Notes under the pieces: generated by a model
The model's database searches: none
What the model saw: the letters and a program-made list of their open reading frames with translations, nothing else
Told to the model about the DNA's origin: nothing
Program-made: the position numbers and the translations under genes
Source of the DNA: Clostridia bacterium
Lineage (GTDB): Bacteria > Bacillota > Clostridia > Oscillospirales > Oscillospiraceae
Direction of reading: 5' to 3'
DNA: 28,852 bases
Assembly: GCA_021153265.1 (NCBI GenBank)
Contig: JAGKTU010000021.1
Location: 1 to 28,852, forward strand
In this document: positions 15,231-23,425 of the stretch, piece after piece
Layout of the letters: every line of letters begins with the position of its first letter
Position numbering within the stretch: position 1 is the first letter of the stretch

Positions 15231-15483
15231 ACTGATCCACCGCAACATCATCGGGGAAGATATCTTTATTCCCATCGGCCAGACCGCACTGGAACGTAAC
15301 GGTGTGTTCGTCATGAGCCCCGTGGGCGCCCGGATCTGGGAGCTGTTGGGCGAGGGCAAAGATACCGCGGAACTCGTTCCCCTGCTGCTGGAGGAATACG
15401 AGGTGGAGCCCGAGGTCCTCAAAGCGGATGTGGGCGAATTTTTGACAGAGCTTTCCCGGCTGGGTCTGCTGCTGGAAGAGTGA
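15214..15483 (+). CDS. PqqD-like peptide-recognition protein (RRE)
   Basis: The 89-residue protein matches the PqqD family: an N-terminal strand region (LERNGVFVMSPVGARIWELL, about residues 28-47), then helices (TAELVPLLLEEYEV) and a final LTELSRLGLLLEE helix. PqqD-type domains bind the leader of a precursor peptide and present it to the radical SAM enzyme. The ATG overlaps the end of the radical SAM gene by 17 bases with a GAGG site 6 bases upstream, so the two are translated together. A strong terminator follows. This pairing is the best evidence that the locus makes a modified peptide. Confidence 0.87.
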   Translation: MKLNPELIHRNIIGEDIFIPIGQTALERNGVFVMSPVGARIWELLGEGKDTAELVPLLLEEYEVEPEVLKADVGEFLTELSRLGLLLEE

Positions 15484-15487
15484 AATG

Positions 15488-15525
15488 CAAACCTGTCGGC
15501 TTGGAAAAGTCGGCAGGTTTTTTCC
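15488..15525 (+). terminator. Terminator of the radical SAM-pqqD unit
   Basis: An 11-base-pair stem (AACCTGTCGGC with GTCGGCAGGTT, two G-T pairs) with an 8-base loop is followed by TTTTTCC. Confidence 0.85.
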
Positions 15526-15547
15526 TTTTGGAAATATCCAAAAAGGC

Positions 15548-15576
15548 TTTACAGTCGCTTTTCCTTATTGTATAAT
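15548..15576 (+). promoter_or_regulatory. Promoter of the pullulanase gene
   Basis: TTTACA (15548-15553) and TATAAT (15571-15576) are 17 bases apart. A GAGAGGAGA ribosome site precedes the ATG at 15630. Confidence 0.8.
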
Positions 15577-15629
15577 TATTTTGTACGGCTGAAAATGCCG
15601 AAATATTGTAAAAATTGAGAGGAGATACT

Positions 15630-18362
15630 ATGAACAAGAAGCTTGTTACCCGCATCTTCGCCTTTTTCCTGGTTCTGGTGATGGTTCTGGGTCTGTTTGC
15701 CGGTCTGACGGTTTCCGCCGCCGAGGACGGCATTGTCATCAAGCTCCACTACAACCGCCCCGACGGTGAATACGCCGACTGGAGCGTTTGGTTCTGGAAC
15801 CTTGGCATGGAGGGCGTGGATACCCCCTTCGTCAAGGAGGGCGGCGATATGGTCGCTACCTGGAATGTGGCCCCCGGCGTCACTTCCGTGGGCTTTATCG
15901 TCAGAACCCCCGACTGGGGCAAGGATGTTGACAAGGACCAGTTCATCGACGTTGCCGCTTATACTTCCGGCACTGTCCATGTCTATGTCGAGTCCGGCGT
16001 GGAAGGCTACACCGTAAAGCTGGGCGACGATGTGGTCTCCGGCGTCAAGGCCAGAGCCGTCGTCTACAAGGAAGGTAAGGGCATTCAGGTCTCCATGACC
16101 GGAGAAGTCACCGAGCCCGAGAAGGCCTTCACCGTCAACGGTCCCGATGGCGTGATGGCCATTGCCTCCGTCACCGAGGGCGAGAAATGCATCTACACCC
16201 TGGTCACTGAGCAGGAGCTGGATCTGTATGCATCCTACACCCTGACCTACGCCGGTAACGAATACCAGATCCGGATGCCCAACGTCTACTCCACTTCCGC
16301 ATTTGAAGAGAAGTACACCTACGAAGGCAACGATCTGGGCGCCACCTGGAGCGCTGAGAAGACCGCTTTCCGCGTCTGGGCTCCCACTGCCAGCGAGGTC
16401 AAGCTGAACCGCTACACTTCCGGCACCGAGGGCACCGACGATCTGATCGAGCAGGTCGACATGACTGCCGATGTCAACGGCACCTGGATTGCTGAGGTAG
16501 CAGGCGATCTGAACGGCACCTACTACACCTACTCCGTCACCGTCAACGGCGTCACCAACGAAGCCTGCGATCCCTACGCCCGTGCCACAGGCGTCAACGG
16601 TAAGCGTGCCATGGTCATCGATCTGGACTCCACCGATCCCGAGGGTTGGGAGAACGATACCGATCCCCATGCCGGCAACAACATCACCGATGCCGTGATC
16701 TACGAGCTCCACGTCCGCGATCTGAGCATCAATGAGAACTCCGGCATTCAGAACAAGGGTAAGTACTTAGGTCTCATCGAGACCGGCACCACCAACCCCG
16801 AAGGCGTTGCCACCGGCCTCGATCACATCAAGGGTCTTGGCGTCACCCACATCCACCTGCTGCCCGTGTATGACTACGGCTCCGTGGATGAGTCCCGTCT
16901 GGATACTCCCCAGTTCAACTGGGGCTATGATCCCGTGAACTACAACGTTCCCGAGGGTTCCTACTCCACCGACCCCTTCAACGGTGAAGTCCGTGTGGCT
17001 GAGATGAAGCAGATGGTCAAGGGTCTGCATGACAACGGCATCAGCGTCATCATGGACGTTGTTTACAACCACGTCTACAGCGCTGAGAACTTCTGCTTCA
17101 ACAAGATCGTCCCCCAGTACTTCAGCCGTGTGTCCGACAACGGTTCCTACTCCAGCGGCTCCGGCTGCGGCAATGACACCGCTTCCGAGCGCTCCATGGT
17201 CCAGAAGTACATCGTTGACTCCGTGCTGTACTGGGTCGAGGAGTACCACATCGACGGCTTCCGCTTCGACCTGGTGGGTCTGATCGACACCGAGACCATC
17301 AACGCTGTGGTCAACGAGGTCCACAAGACCCATCCCAACGTCATCTTCTACGGTGAGGGCTGGACCATGTCCACTCTGGTCACCAAGGAAGGTTACACCC
17401 TGGCTACCCAGGTCAACTCCACGCAGACTCCCGAGTTCGCTTTCTTCTCCGACAATATCCGCGATGCACTGAAGGGCAGTGTGTTCAACAACACCGAGGC
17501 CGGTTACATCTCCCATGTCAACGGCCACGCTTACACCATCGCAAGATGCTTCATGGGTTCTCCCAGCTGGTGCAAGAGCCCCACCCAGAACGTTAACTAC
17601 GCATCCTGCCACGACAACATGTCCCTGTTCGACCGGCTGACCATGTCCAACAAGGGCGCTTCCCAGGAAGACCTGATCCGCATGAACAACCTGGCCGCTG
17701 CCATCTACATGACCTCTCAGGGCATCCCCTTCTTCCAGGCCGGTGAGGAAATGCTGCGTTCCAAGCCCCTGCCCGAGGGCGGCTTCGACCACAACAGCTA
17801 CTCTAGCCCCGACTCCGTCAACAGCCTGAAGTGGGAGAACATGAACGATCCTGTGTACCAGGATGTGTACAACTACTACGCAGGTCTGATCGCCTTCCGT
17901 CAGGCTCATCCCGCTCTGCGCATGACCTCCGCTGAGGAAGTGGCACAGCACATCACCCAGATCGGCGATCTGGATGGCAACGTTCTGGCCTTCCACATCA
18001 CCAGCGGCGCCAACGGTGAAAACAACGACCTGTTCGTGATCTTCAACCCCAGACCCGAGACCACCAACGTTCCCCTGCCCGAGGGCGAGTGGACCGTCTA
18101 CATCAACGGTGAGGACGCAGGCACCACCGAACTGGGTGCCGCCAGCGGCTCTGTGACCGTAGATGCCATCAGCGCCATGGTTCTGACCAAGCCCGGTACC
18201 CCCGCCGCTCCTGAGGAGCCTGCTGTTACCGAGCCTGTCGCCACCGAGCCCGCTGACACCACCAAACCCAACAACATGGGTTGGATCGTCGCCATCGTGG
18301 CTGCCGTCGTATGCGCCGGCGCAGCCGTGGCTGTGGTCATCAGCAAGAAGCGTAAGAAGTAA
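15630..18362 (+). CDS. pulA: Secreted, membrane-anchored type I pullulanase (GH13)
   Basis: The 910-residue enzyme cleaves alpha-1,6 branches of pullulan, starch or glycogen. It has a signal peptide (about 1-30), an N-terminal CBM41-like starch-binding domain (KLHYNRPDGEYADWSVWFWN, about 37-56) and a CBM48-like domain from about 230. The GH13 barrel begins near 356 (VIYELHVRD). The type I pullulanase signature NWGYDP is at 430-435, the nucleophile Asp547 lies in GFRFDL, the acid/base Glu576 in YGEGW, and His661-Asp662 in SCHDN. After a C-terminal beta domain comes a Pro/Glu/Thr linker, a membrane helix (about 883-904) and a basic KKRKK tail, with no sortase motif. It is thus held at the outer face of the membrane for use of dietary starch. 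The start at 15630 was chosen for its ribosome site and signal peptide. Confidence 0.95.
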   Translation: MNKKLVTRIFAFFLVLVMVLGLFAGLTVSAAEDGIVIKLHYNRPDGEYADWSVWFWNLGMEGVDTPFVKEGGDMVATWNVAPGVTSVGFIVRTPDWGKDVDKDQFIDVAAYTSGTVHVYVESGVEGYTVKLGDDVVSGVKARAVVYKEGKGIQVSMTGEVTEPEKAFTVNGPDGVMAIASVTEGEKCIYTLVTEQELDLYASYTLTYAGNEYQIRMPNVYSTSAFEEKYTYEGNDLGATWSAEKTAFRVWAPTASEVKLNRYTSGTEGTDDLIEQVDMTADVNGTWIAEVAGDLNGTYYTYSVTVNGVTNEACDPYARATGVNGKRAMVIDLDSTDPEGWENDTDPHAGNNITDAVIYELHVRDLSINENSGIQNKGKYLGLIETGTTNPEGVATGLDHIKGLGVTHIHLLPVYDYGSVDESRLDTPQFNWGYDPVNYNVPEGSYSTDPFNGEVRVAEMKQMVKGLHDNGISVIMDVVYNHVYSAENFCFNKIVPQYFSRVSDNGSYSSGSGCGNDTASERSMVQKYIVDSVLYWVEEYHIDGFRFDLVGLIDTETINAVVNEVHKTHPNVIFYGEGWTMSTLVTKEGYTLATQVNSTQTPEFAFFSDNIRDALKGSVFNNTEAGYISHVNGHAYTIARCFMGSPSWCKSPTQNVNYASCHDNMSLFDRLTMSNKGASQEDLIRMNNLAAAIYMTSQGIPFFQAGEEMLRSKPLPEGGFDHNSYSSPDSVNSLKWENMNDPVYQDVYNYYAGLIAFRQAHPALRMTSAEEVAQHITQIGDLDGNVLAFHITSGANGENNDLFVIFNPRPETTNVPLPEGEWTVYINGEDAGTTELGAASGSVTVDAISAMVLTKPGTPAAPEEPAVTEPVATEPADTTKPNNMGWIVAIVAAVVCAGAAVAVVISKKRKK

Positions 18363-18370
18363 TCTCCAAA

Positions 18371-18402
18371 AAAAGACCAGTCCTGACGGACTGGTCTTTT
18401 TT
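18371..18402. terminator. Bidirectional terminator between pullulanase and serine hydrolase genes
   Basis: A 13-base-pair stem (AAAAGACCAGTCC / GGACTGGTCTTTT) with a TGAC loop is flanked by A- and T-runs, so it serves both converging genes. Confidence 0.93.
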
Positions 18403-18404
18403 AT

Positions 18405-20162
18405 TCAGAGCATCCAGAAGTAACCGAGTTCCCAATAGAAGATGTTGAACACGCTGATCAGAAGAGCAATGACCGTGGCAGTTCCGAAGAAGTTCCAGCG
18501 CTTTTGACGGCACATCTTCACGATTCCGTACGCGGCAAGCGCGGTAAACACAGCGGCAAACACCAAATAAGAGCCGAACACCATCCGGTACGCCCAGATC
18601 GGCCACTGATTGCCGCCGGTGAGCGAGAGGATCACCGGAATGATTGGGAGAACCGCCAGAGGCTGGAGGATACAGGCGGCTGTTGTCCACCGCTGGGACG
18701 GAATCCGGATGGGGCGGTGGCGAAGTTTGCGGATCAGCCGATAAATAGGGCTGATCAGCAGGCTGAGCAGGCACAGCAGCAGTGCGGCTGCCCATAAGAT
18801 CAAAGGCAGGCTGAACAGAAGGATCTCCGGCAATGTGGTGACGACATAGTCGCCGCCACCGCCGGTAGCGGTGATCTTCGTCACGCCGTTGGACTCGGAC
18901 AGGACATACAGTGTCCCCTCAAACCCTGCCGGAGTCACGCTATAGGTGGATAACAGCCTGTTCAGCTTCAGCGGGCCGTGGAAAGTGGTCCGGCAGCTAT
19001 ACATATGGCCCGTAAAGTCCAACGATTCGTAGCCGCACGCGCCGAAAACCAGCTCCGGCAGGTCGTAGTTGAATACCATTTCGCCGCTCTGATTGGTCAT
19101 GACCACCATGCCCACACCGCTTCCCAGATCCAGCAGCAGTCTGGCGGAGCAGCCTATGGTATTGCCGCCATGACCGATGACATGGGTACTATAATAAGCC
19201 TCCGCCCACATGCCGTGGTGATTCAGCGGTATGTCCGTGTCGCCAAAGTAGTCGGAGGGGCTGACGAATACATCGTAAGTCGCCGGATCCGCAAACAGCG
19301 GGCTTTCCCGATCCAAAAGCGCCATGGCGAAAGTTTCAAAATCCTCCAATGTGGAAGTGCACATTCCTGCGGGGTACATAATGATATGATGCCGGCAGTT
19401 CGGGATCCGTTCTGCGTCGGTTGTGTAACATTCCAGATTCTTCCGCTGCAGTTTGACCCAGTTGTCGTCGGAAAGGTCGGCGTTCAGGGCGCTGTGTGTC
19501 ATGTCCAAAAGGTCGAAAATGTGGGTGTGGGCATATTCATAGAAGGGCATACCGCTGATGCGCTCCACAATGTAGCCTGCCAGCGCCACGCCCCAGTTGG
19601 AGTAGGCGGTGATCTCACCGGGAGCAAAGACCTGTTGGGGCTGGATGGTTCGCAGATAGGTTTCCAGCGATAGGATCTGGCTCTCATCGGCTGTCATCAT
19701 GCCGACAATGGAATCTTCAAAGCCTGCGTTGTGGTTCATCAGATGGAGCATGGTGATGGGTTCGTCATACTTTAGATTCCGCAGGAAGTCTTTGGGAAGA
19801 TATGTACGGATATCCGCTTCCAAATCCAGCTTATCCTGCTCCCAAAGCTGCATGGCGCTGACCCAGACCAGCAGTTTGGTCGCACTACCCCACTCCATGA
19901 CGGTGTTTTTGTCCACCGGGATGCGGTTTTCCTTGTCAGCGTAGCCGAAATAATTGCGGTACAGCACGGAATCCTTCCGGAAAACGGACACGGACAGGCC
20001 TGCCATGGTGTCTTCATGGTCTTGGACAAAGTCTTCGATTGCCTCGCCGATGGCTTCCTCCCCGATACCCGATGGCAGCACGGCTTCGGAGGCCGATACG
20101 GGCAATCCAAGACTGCACAGCAGCGCAAGCGCTATAATGGCAGCAAACAGTTTTTTGAGCAT
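18405..20162 (-). CDS. Beta-lactamase-fold serine hydrolase with C-terminal membrane domain
   Basis: The 585-residue protein has a signal/membrane segment (1-24) and a class C beta-lactamase/penicillin-binding-like domain with the nucleophile motif SATK (Ser93-Lys96), the YSN motif (187-189) and HGG (331-333) in place of KTG. Four hydrophobic segments follow in the last 150 or so residues (starting at ILLFSLPLILWAA). Family members are mostly peptidases or esterases acting on cell-wall peptides or D-amino-acid substrates, rather than true resistance enzymes. The catalytic domain should face outward. The start at 20162 was chosen for AGAGGAG 9 bases upstream. The gene stands alone with its own promoter. 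The substrate cannot be predicted. Confidence 0.88.
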   Translation of the reverse strand: MLKKLFAAIIALALLCSLGLPVSASEAVLPSGIGEEAIGEAIEDFVQDHEDTMAGLSVSVFRKDSVLYRNYFGYADKENRIPVDKNTVMEWGSATKLLVWVSAMQLWEQDKLDLEADIRTYLPKDFLRNLKYDEPITMLHLMNHNAGFEDSIVGMMTADESQILSLETYLRTIQPQQVFAPGEITAYSNWGVALAGYIVERISGMPFYEYAHTHIFDLLDMTHSALNADLSDDNWVKLQRKNLECYTTDAERIPNCRHHIIMYPAGMCTSTLEDFETFAMALLDRESPLFADPATYDVFVSPSDYFGDTDIPLNHHGMWAEAYYSTHVIGHGGNTIGCSARLLLDLGSGVGMVVMTNQSGEMVFNYDLPELVFGACGYESLDFTGHMYSCRTTFHGPLKLNRLLSTYSVTPAGFEGTLYVLSESNGVTKITATGGGGDYVVTTLPEILLFSLPLILWAAALLLCLLSLLISPIYRLIRKLRHRPIRIPSQRWTTAACILQPLAVLPIIPVILSLTGGNQWPIWAYRMVFGSYLVFAAVFTALAAYGIVKMCRQKRWNFFGTATVIALLISVFNIFYWELGYFWML

Positions 20163-20184
20163 ATTTCTCAACTCCTCTGATTCC

Positions 20185-20213
20185 AGTATAGCACGAAGCA
20201 GAGGGGATTTCAA
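20185..20213 (-). promoter_or_regulatory. Promoter of the serine hydrolase gene
   Basis: On the minus strand TTGAAA (20208-20213) and TATACT (20185-20190) are 17 bases apart, about 25 bases before the start. Confidence 0.75.
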
Positions 20214-20226
20214 CCAGCCCCGATGA

Positions 20227-20255
20227 TTGACAAAAAGTGCGTATCGGATTATAAT
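20227..20255 (+). promoter_or_regulatory. Consensus promoter of the O-acetylhomoserine sulfhydrylase gene
   Basis: TTGACA (20227-20232) and TATAAT (20250-20255), 17 bases apart, match the sigma-A consensus at every position. The leader is only about 25 bases, so no S-box or T-box riboswitch fits. Confidence 0.88.
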
Positions 20256-20284
20256 GGCTGTATTCTACATATGAGGTGATTCCC

Positions 20285-21571
20285 ATGGACAAGAAACTGC
20301 GCCCCGAGACCCTGTGCATTCAGGCAGGCTACTCCCCCAAGAACGGCGAGCCCCGTCAGATCCCCATCTATCAGAGCACCACATTCAAGTACGCCACCTC
20401 TGAGGATATGGGTAAGCTCTTCGATCTGGAGGCTGAGGGCTATTTTTACTCCCGACTGGCTAACCCCACCTGCGATGCCGTGGCTGCCAAGATCTGCGCC
20501 CTGGAGGGCGGCAGCGCCGCTATGCTGACCGGTTCCGGTCAGGCCGCTACCTTCTATGCCCTGTTCAACATCGCCTCCTGCGGCGATCACATTGTTGCCA
20601 GTTCCGCCATCTACGGCGGCAGCTACAATCTGCTGGCTGTGACCATGAAGCGGATGGGCATCGAGACCACTTTCGTCAACCCCGATGCTTCCGAGGAAGA
20701 GCTGAACGCCGCCTTCCGGCCCAACACCAAGGCCCTGTTCGGCGAGACCATCGCCAACCCCGCCCTGAATGTGCTGGATATTGAGAAGTTCGCCCGGGTG
20801 GCTCATGCCAACGGTGTGCCCCTGATCGTGGACAACACCTTCGCCACCCCCATCAACTGCCGTCCCATCGAATGGGGCGCAGATATCGTCACCCACTCCA
20901 CCACCAAGTACATGGACGGTCACGCCAGCGCCGTGGGCGGCTGCATCGTAGACAGCGGCAACTTCGACTGGACCAAGTATCCCGACAAGTTCCCCGGTCT
21001 GTGTACCCCCGACGACAGCTATCACGGTGTGACCTACACCGAGCGTTTTGGCCTCGGCGGCGCGTTCATCACCAAGTGTACCGCCCAGCTGATGCGTGAC
21101 CTAGGCTCCGTCCAGTCCCCCCAGAGCGCTTACTATCTGAATCTGGGTCTGGAAAGCCTGCCCTTCCGGATGCGTCAGCACTGCGAAAACGCCCAGAAGA
21201 TCGCGGAATTCCTGCAGAGCAATGAGAAGGTTGCCTGGGTGCGTTACTGCGGCCTCAAGGGCGATGCCTACTACGATCTGGCGCAGAAATATCTGCCCAA
21301 GGGCTCCTGCGGCGTCATTTCCTTCGGTCTGAAGGGCGGACGGAAGGCTGCGGAAACTTTCATGAAGTATCTGCAGCTGGGCTCCATCGAAACCCATGTG
21401 GCCGACAGCCGCACCTGCTGCCTCCACCCTGCTTCCGCAACCCATCGTCAGATGAACGATGCCGAGCTGGCTGCTGCCGGCGTTGGCGCAGATCTGATCC
21501 GCCTGAGCTGCGGTCTGGAGAATGCCGAGGATCTGATCGCCGATCTTAAGCAGGCCATCGACAAGGTTTGA
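20285..21571 (+). CDS. metY: O-acetylhomoserine aminocarboxypropyltransferase (sulfhydrylase)
   Basis: The 428-residue PLP enzyme belongs to the Cys/Met metabolism family. It has the start LRPETLCIQAGY, the substrate-site segment YSRLANPTCDAV, LTGSGQAA, the cofactor Asp in LIVDNTFATP and the PLP lysine Lys208 in HSTTKYMDGH. The long insert before PLP-distal helices and the ending ETHVADSRTCCLHPASATHRQ with LIRLSCGLE are typical of MetY rather than MetB/MetC. It joins O-acetylhomoserine with sulfide (or methanethiol) to give homocysteine (or methionine). The ATG at 20285 was preferred over a GTG three codons upstream because GAGGTGA is correctly spaced. It is a single-gene unit ended by a strong terminator. 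Confidence 0.93.
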   Translation: MDKKLRPETLCIQAGYSPKNGEPRQIPIYQSTTFKYATSEDMGKLFDLEAEGYFYSRLANPTCDAVAAKICALEGGSAAMLTGSGQAATFYALFNIASCGDHIVASSAIYGGSYNLLAVTMKRMGIETTFVNPDASEEELNAAFRPNTKALFGETIANPALNVLDIEKFARVAHANGVPLIVDNTFATPINCRPIEWGADIVTHSTTKYMDGHASAVGGCIVDSGNFDWTKYPDKFPGLCTPDDSYHGVTYTERFGLGGAFITKCTAQLMRDLGSVQSPQSAYYLNLGLESLPFRMRQHCENAQKIAEFLQSNEKVAWVRYCGLKGDAYYDLAQKYLPKGSCGVISFGLKGGRKAAETFMKYLQLGSIETHVADSRTCCLHPASATHRQMNDAELAAAGVGADLIRLSCGLENAEDLIADLKQAIDKV

Positions 21572-21579
21572 TTTACAGC

Positions 21580-21616
21580 AAAAACCACCGTTTTCAAGAG
21601 AAAACGGTGGTTTTTT
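21580..21616. terminator. Bidirectional terminator between metY and galE
   Basis: A 16-base-pair stem (AAAAACCACCGTTTTC with its complement) around an AAGA loop ends in T residues on both strands, serving both converging genes. Confidence 0.93.
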
Positions 21617-21623
21617 GTTGTTT

Positions 21624-22640
21624 TTATTCTCCGTAGCCCATGGGGTTTTTGCTCTGCCAGTTCCAGGCATCCCGGCACATATCCTCCAGGCTCTTTTCCG
21701 CCCGCCAATTGAGCATTCTTTCGCTCTTGGTGGGGTCTGCATAGCATTCATCCAAATCACCGGGACGGCGGTCCACGATCTGATAAGGCACGGCGACGTT
21801 ATTGGCCTTCACAAAGGCACCGACCATATCCAGCACGCTGTAACCGGTGCCGGTGCCAAGATTGAACACCTCGCAGCCGGTGTTTGCTGCGGCGTATTTC
21901 ACCGCCGCCACATGGCCTGCGGCCAGATCCACCACATGGATGTAGTCCCGGACGCCGGTTCCGTCGTGGGTGGCGTAGTCGTTTCCAAAGACGCTGAGTT
22001 TCTCCCGTCTTCCCACCGCCACTTGGGTGATATAGGGCATGAGATTGTTGGGGATGCCCCGGGGATCTTCTCCGATGAGGCCGCTTTCATGGGCGCCGAT
22101 GGGGTTAAAGTAGCGCAGCAGCACGATGCTCCAATCCTTGTCTGCATGGGCAAGACCGGAGAGGATCTGCTCGGTCATGTACTTGGTCCAGCCATAGGGA
22201 TTGGTGCAGCCGCCGGTGTGGCTGTCCTCCCGGAGGGGCATCTGATTATCCCCGGAGTAGACCGTGGCAGAGGAAGAAAAGATCAGCCGCTTGACACCGG
22301 TCTCGGACATGACTTTGGTGAGCACCAAGGTGGAATTTAGATTGTTATCATAGTAACGCCAGGGCTGGGCAACGGATTCGCCCACGGCCTTCAGACCGGC
22401 AAAGTGGATCACCGCGGTGATCTCATGGGTGGCGAAGATCTTACGAAGCAGCGCCTCGTCCCGGACATCACCCTCATAGAATGTGATATCCTTGCCGGTG
22501 AGGGCGCAGACCCGGTCTAAGCTTTTGGGGTTGGAATTGCACAGATTGTCGATGACGATGACGCCATAGCCCTGCTCCAGCAGTTTCAGGCAGGTATGGG
22601 AGCCGATGTAGCCGGCACCACCGGTGACTAAGATATTCAT
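21624..22640 (-). CDS. galE: UDP-glucose 4-epimerase
   Basis: The 338-residue enzyme interconverts UDP-glucose and UDP-galactose. It begins with the NAD-binding loop TGGAGYIGSH (6-15) and contains VIHFAGLKAVGESV. Its catalytic residues include Ser123/Ser124 in FSSSATVYSG and the Tyr149-x3-Lys153 pair in NPYGWTKYM. NPIGAHESGLIGEDP and the closing ending NPMGYGE are typical of bacterial GalE. Length is normal. The start at 22640 follows AGGAGG at 7 bases; an 18-codon N-terminal extension was rejected. It has its own promoter and is not clustered with other Leloir genes. It would feed galactose into metabolism and supply UDP-galactose for surface glycans. Confidence 0.95.
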   Translation of the reverse strand: MNILVTGGAGYIGSHTCLKLLEQGYGVIVIDNLCNSNPKSLDRVCALTGKDITFYEGDVRDEALLRKIFATHEITAVIHFAGLKAVGESVAQPWRYYDNNLNSTLVLTKVMSETGVKRLIFSSSATVYSGDNQMPLREDSHTGGCTNPYGWTKYMTEQILSGLAHADKDWSIVLLRYFNPIGAHESGLIGEDPRGIPNNLMPYITQVAVGRREKLSVFGNDYATHDGTGVRDYIHVVDLAAGHVAAVKYAAANTGCEVFNLGTGTGYSVLDMVGAFVKANNVAVPYQIVDRRPGDLDECYADPTKSERMLNWRAEKSLEDMCRDAWNWQSKNPMGYGE

Positions 22641-22682
22641 TTTTGCGCCTCCTGGATGGTATTTCCACTGGTTAACATACTT

Positions 22683-22711
22683 ACTATAGCACAAAAACGG
22701 AACCCTTGCAA
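22683..22711 (-). promoter_or_regulatory. Promoter of galE
   Basis: On the minus strand TTGCAA (22706-22711) and TATAGT (22683-22688) are 17 bases apart. No clear terminator separates galE from the zinc-ribbon gene upstream, so read-through is also possible. Confidence 0.7.
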
Positions 22712-22721
22712 CCTCTTCCCA

Positions 22722-23414
22722 TCAGATGAAGAGTTTCCGGGCCATTGCCTCCCGGGCGGCACGGTTGATGCCCAAAAAGATCAGCATGCCGCCTAAGATC
22801 ACCAATGCAGCCAACGGATACAGCGACCAGCCGGTAAAAGGTCTGGCAAAGGTTAGAATGATCAGAAACTCCGTCAGCAGCATCAGACCACCCAAAGCGA
22901 TCCCTGCGCCGCCGTAGACGAACAGCATCCCCCGGCGCAGATACCGGGTCAGGGTCACAACTGTGGTGACCAGCAGTCCTATGCTCCCCACCAGGGGCAG
23001 TCCAAAGCTCAAGAACCAGCCGCCACCGGTGGCAAGGTCGATATACAGCAGATAAACGCCCACAACGGTAAAGTCAATGGGTACAAAAATCACCGGATTG
23101 GGCTTTGCAAACCAATTAGGCAGCACCAGCACCGTATAGCCCAGCACCAAGGCTCCCGCCACATAGCCGGACCAGGTGATGCTTCGGTTGATGAGCAGGT
23201 CGCACTGCATGGTGATCACCAGCGGCAGCAGGAACAGGGCGGTGAGAATGATCTGGGCGCTGCGGCGGTTGACCTGCTTGGCTGGGGTACGTTGGGCAGG
23301 ATAAGGGGCTTCTCCATTGGGTCGGGGCAGCTCCGGGTGGAAAACCACCACACCGCACAGGGGGCATTTTTTCTCGGAGGGTCCCAGTTTGACTCCGCAA
23401 TTGACACAATACAT
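22722..23414 (-). CDS. Zinc-ribbon multi-pass membrane protein
   Basis: The 230-residue protein starts with a four-cysteine zinc ribbon (Cys3, Cys6, Cys17, Cys20 in MYCVNCG...KKCPLCG). A short linker and about six hydrophobic segments follow (first near TALFLLPLVI, last near LVILGGMLIFLGI), ending in a basic tail. I believe it matches an uncharacterised family found in Firmicutes beside alpha/beta hydrolase and acyltransferase genes, but that is recollection and not shown by the sequence. It starts 11 bases after the fusion hydrolase gene, with AAGGAGG, so the two form an operon and probably one membrane system. No enzymatic motif was seen in the membrane part. Confidence 0.75.
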   Translation of the reverse strand: MYCVNCGVKLGPSEKKCPLCGVVVFHPELPRPNGEAPYPAQRTPAKQVNRRSAQIILTALFLLPLVITMQCDLLINRSITWSGYVAGALVLGYTVLVLPNWFAKPNPVIFVPIDFTVVGVYLLYIDLATGGGWFLSFGLPLVGSIGLLVTTVVTLTRYLRRGMLFVYGGAGIALGGLMLLTEFLIILTFARPFTGWSLYPLAALVILGGMLIFLGINRAAREAMARKLFI

Positions 23415-23425
23415 TTCGTTCCTCC

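Noticed and set aside
20256..20284. Possible riboswitch ahead of metY
   Set aside because: Only about 25 transcribed bases precede the start, too short for an S-box or T-box element.
22712..22740. CTCTTC/GAAGAG inverted repeat at the end of the zinc-ribbon gene as a terminator
   Set aside because: The stem is only 6 base pairs, includes the stop codon and has no T-run on the minus strand.
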